Shown here piece by piece: positions 62,120-64,000 of a DNA stretch of 64,000 bases. The notes under the pieces were generated by a model. It had not been told where the DNA came from and made no database searches. It saw only the letters and a list, made by a program, of their open reading frames with translations. Source of the stretch: Filimonas zeae. Lineage in GTDB: Bacteria; Bacteroidota; Bacteroidia; Chitinophagales; Chitinophagaceae. Both the position numbers and the translations under genes were made by a program. The stretch covers positions 372,769 to 436,768 of the forward strand of contig NZ_BMIB01000001.1 of the NCBI RefSeq assembly GCF_014641615.1. The letters run 5' to 3'. The first letter of the stretch is position 1. Each line of letters opens with the position of its first letter.

Positions 62120-64000
62120 ATGGTAGCAACCTTACGAAGAAGCAGGCCTGTTACACTGGACATACAGTTGCTTGCCATACAGCCTCATAACAATCTGGTA
62201 ATTCAGCGGAAGGGGAAACTGCTGAACCCACACTTACCCATTTGGAACAATAAGAATGTTTGTACTACTCCGGTGGCAGTGGCTTTTGATATCGGTAACG
62301 ACCGGAAGCCACAGCTGGAAGTGCAACTGGCTGTTGGCGGCAACGTAGGGCAGGGGGTGCTCGAAATATTTGCTGCCAATAGTATCTTATTGTTCCGGGG
62401 TTTGTTTAACCGCTCGCAAACCGTAATGGCTACGGCGGTTTATACACCCGAAGTACTATCGCAACTGCAGGATGATATGTTGTACCTGCAGCTTACTATG
62501 GATGATGGTACCCAGGTGCCTTTAGGTACCATACCTGTTGAAATGTATTGGATGAATATAGCTGAACTGCCGGATGCCGTTCACAGAAATGGTATTCCGG
62601 TAGAACTGCTGCAGGCCTTGTGCAGCGCTGTTACGCTGGCCAGCTATTTTCCGTCCGAAGCTGCTTATATGTATCCGGTACAGGCTATTGTACAAAGCCT
62701 GTTTAATAATCAGGGGCCGCGGTTAGATGTATATAGTGGTGCCGCCCGTTTTGTAACAGTAAATAATTTTAATAATATAACACTGCATTACCAGGCATGG
62801 CGTGCTGCACAGGCAGTTGGTGGCGCAGTAGCCAGTAGTTTTGATATAGCAGCGGTATTACAATACCTGTTATGCAGTTATGGATACCGTACTTATTACT
62901 GCCTGCTGGCGCGTACGGGGTACCTGTCGCTTACCAACCTGCTGGGCAGAGGTTTAAGCAACAACCCGTTGTATGCCGCAACAGATATGCCTGTTGTAAG
63001 CCCCGCCGCCACCGGCAGAACAGCATGGAGCAATCATAGTTTTGTATACATACCCGCCTATGGTGTAGTGGCAGATGCGGCAGTAGGCCCGCACATGGGA
63101 TATGAAATGATGGGTGATTACCTTACGCAGCTGCTGGATCAGGCGTATTATAAACAGGCCGCATTGCCGGAGCCGGGTGAGCATACGGTAGAACAGTATA
63201 CAGGCGTAACCAGTACAGATACCATCAGCAGTGTACACACGCTGCCTCATTTTACGCATACCGCAGCTTTTATTCAGGAAAACGATTTTTCTTTTAAAAG
63301 CTTTTGCGTACTGGCCACAAAGGCAATAGCCGGTAAATGGCCGGAGCCGGAAACCATTCCTTACCTGCGGGGTGCCTGGAATACCTTTTATACAGAACTG
63401 GTACCGGGTGCGGAGGAAGTGATGCAGCTATGGATGCTGCGGCGTGATGATGCGTTGATTACTGTAAAACTATATGTGGTAAGCGGAAATAATGAACTGG
63501 CGTATAACCGCTTTGTGGCCCAGGCAGCCCTGTCGCAAACAGAAAAGCCTGCCATGAAAGCAGATACACCGGGTATGGGGCATTTTTCTGCACACAGTGC
63601 TGTTGAAGGTGAAAACAGATATATATGGGTATACCATAATGCCGTACTGGAATTAACCAGTTCAGACACAGACCTTGACCTTAACCTGATTGCATCCTGG
63701 TATTTTGCCTGGGCCAGTAATAACCTGGCAGAAGAAGTAACGTATTGTTTGCCATCAACTGATGTTACCTGTAACGGGAACGGGGATTTTCCCGGAAAGG
63801 AGTTCGTTGTAACCTTAGATACCTCCGAAAGCACCTTGTTGCATTTTACACAAACAGGTAAAGGCGTGCGGCTCACGGGCCGCGACGCCCGACGCCTGGA
63901 GTTTGAAATAACAGCAGGTTTTCAGGCATCTCTGCAGTTACTTATTATAAATAAAGACACTTTGCTGGTAAATACCGCGCACCTGAAGCCTTCGGGCTTG
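62120..64000 (+). CDS. large protein with transglutaminase-like domain, Cys replaced by Ser (cut by right edge)
   Basis: From ATG 62120 the frame is open for 627 codons to the edge. No signal peptide. Residues 1-170 look all-beta. Residues about 225-345 resemble a transglutaminase core: SSFDIAAVLQYLL matches the catalytic-cysteine helix, but the cysteine position is Ser240; SNHSFVYIPAYGVVADAAVGP gives His306 and Asp319, spaced as in that fold. After it come beta-rich regions (about 420-627) with no known family. Two cysteines nearby (LLCSYG and YYCLL) are in the helix but off the catalytic register. It may be a pseudoenzyme or a serine variant. The neighbour on the other strand is the 145-aa unknown. 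The assignment rests on motif comparison by eye. Confidence 0.6.
   Translation, partial: MVATLRRSRPVTLDIQLLAIQPHNNLVIQRKGKLLNPHLPIWNNKNVCTTPVAVAFDIGNDRKPQLEVQLAVGGNVGQGVLEIFAANSILLFRGLFNRSQTVMATAVYTPEVLSQLQDDMLYLQLTMDDGTQVPLGTIPVEMYWMNIAELPDAVHRNGIPVELLQALCSAVTLASYFPSEAAYMYPVQAIVQSLFNNQGPRLDVYSGAARFVTVNNFNNITLHYQAWRAAQAVGGAVASSFDIAAVLQYLLCSYGYRTYYCLLARTGYLSLTNLLGRGLSNNPLYAATDMPVVSPAATGRTAWSNHSFVYIPAYGVVADAAVGPHMGYEMMGDYLTQLLDQAYYKQAALPEPGEHTVEQYTGVTSTDTISSVHTLPHFTHTAAFIQENDFSFKSFCVLATKAIAGKWPEPETIPYLRGAWNTFYTELVPGAEEVMQLWMLRRDDALITVKLYVVSGNNELAYNRFVAQAALSQTEKPAMKADTPGMGHFSAHSAVEGENRYIWVYHNAVLELTSSDTDLDLNLIASWYFAWASNNLAEEVTYCLPSTDVTCNGNGDFPGKEFVVTLDTSESTLLHFTQTGKGVRLTGRDARRLEFEITAGFQASLQLLIINKDTLLVNTAHLKPSGL

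Overview
The window comes from a member of the Bacteroidota, most likely the Chitinophagaceae (Chitinophaga/Filimonas/Niastella-like). The signs are a type IX secretion type B sorting domain (54626-57001), many SusD-free outer-membrane barrels and small lipoproteins, an HU-CCDC81-type protein, LytTR and TPR-kinase signalling, weak A-rich ribosome sites, and promoters of the TTG-N19-TAnnTTTG type (22175-22204). GC content looks like the mid to upper 40s, and gene density is high. I see no rRNA, tRNA, insertion sequence, prophage or CRISPR array.

Layout. 1-121 is the start of a lipoyl (E2) protein cut by the left edge. 351-3585 holds a small barrel, an OsmC protein and three lipoproteins, two of them paralogs. 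3702-7319 holds cinA, dacB, a thioesterase and a DoxX protein. 7502-12950 is a compact three-gene unit: giant TPR protein, outer-membrane barrel and membrane-anchored HU-like protein. 13046-20154 (minus) is a four-gene DUF58 - transglutaminase - MoxR ATPase - TPR operon. 20251-25510 holds a methyltransferase, glutaminyl cyclase, DUF4197 protein, MFS transporter and serine hydrolase. 25589-29778 holds lpdA and ppc.

29856-39932 is a nitrogen-assimilation block on the minus strand: a porin, an ammonium transporter, then gltD and gltB. Between amt and gltD lies 1.2 kb without a convincing gene. Half of it is a degenerate 42-bp tandem repeat array (33111-33697), the strangest DNA in the window. 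40096-41537 holds ispE and a bifunctional-nuclease/UVR protein. 41678-50332 is a signalling island: a broken lipoprotein gene, a LytTR/LytS pair, an EreA-like protein, and two hybrid kinases, one translationally coupled to a CPC-motif thioredoxin-like protein. 50387-54252 holds two tiny proteins, etfA/etfB, a TPR protein and a BamA-like barrel. 54626-61305 holds the T9SS cargo, glnS, and a NarL-type regulator with its TPR sensor kinase.

61341-64000 is the least explained part. A 145-aa protein with no recognised family diverges from a long open frame (at least 627 codons, cut by the right edge). That frame carries a transglutaminase-like His/Asp arrangement but a Ser where the catalytic Cys is expected.

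The best candidates for something undescribed are the 42-bp array, the 61-64 kb divergent pair, and the TPR-barrel-HU unit. Most of the rest is conventional metabolism and envelope biology.
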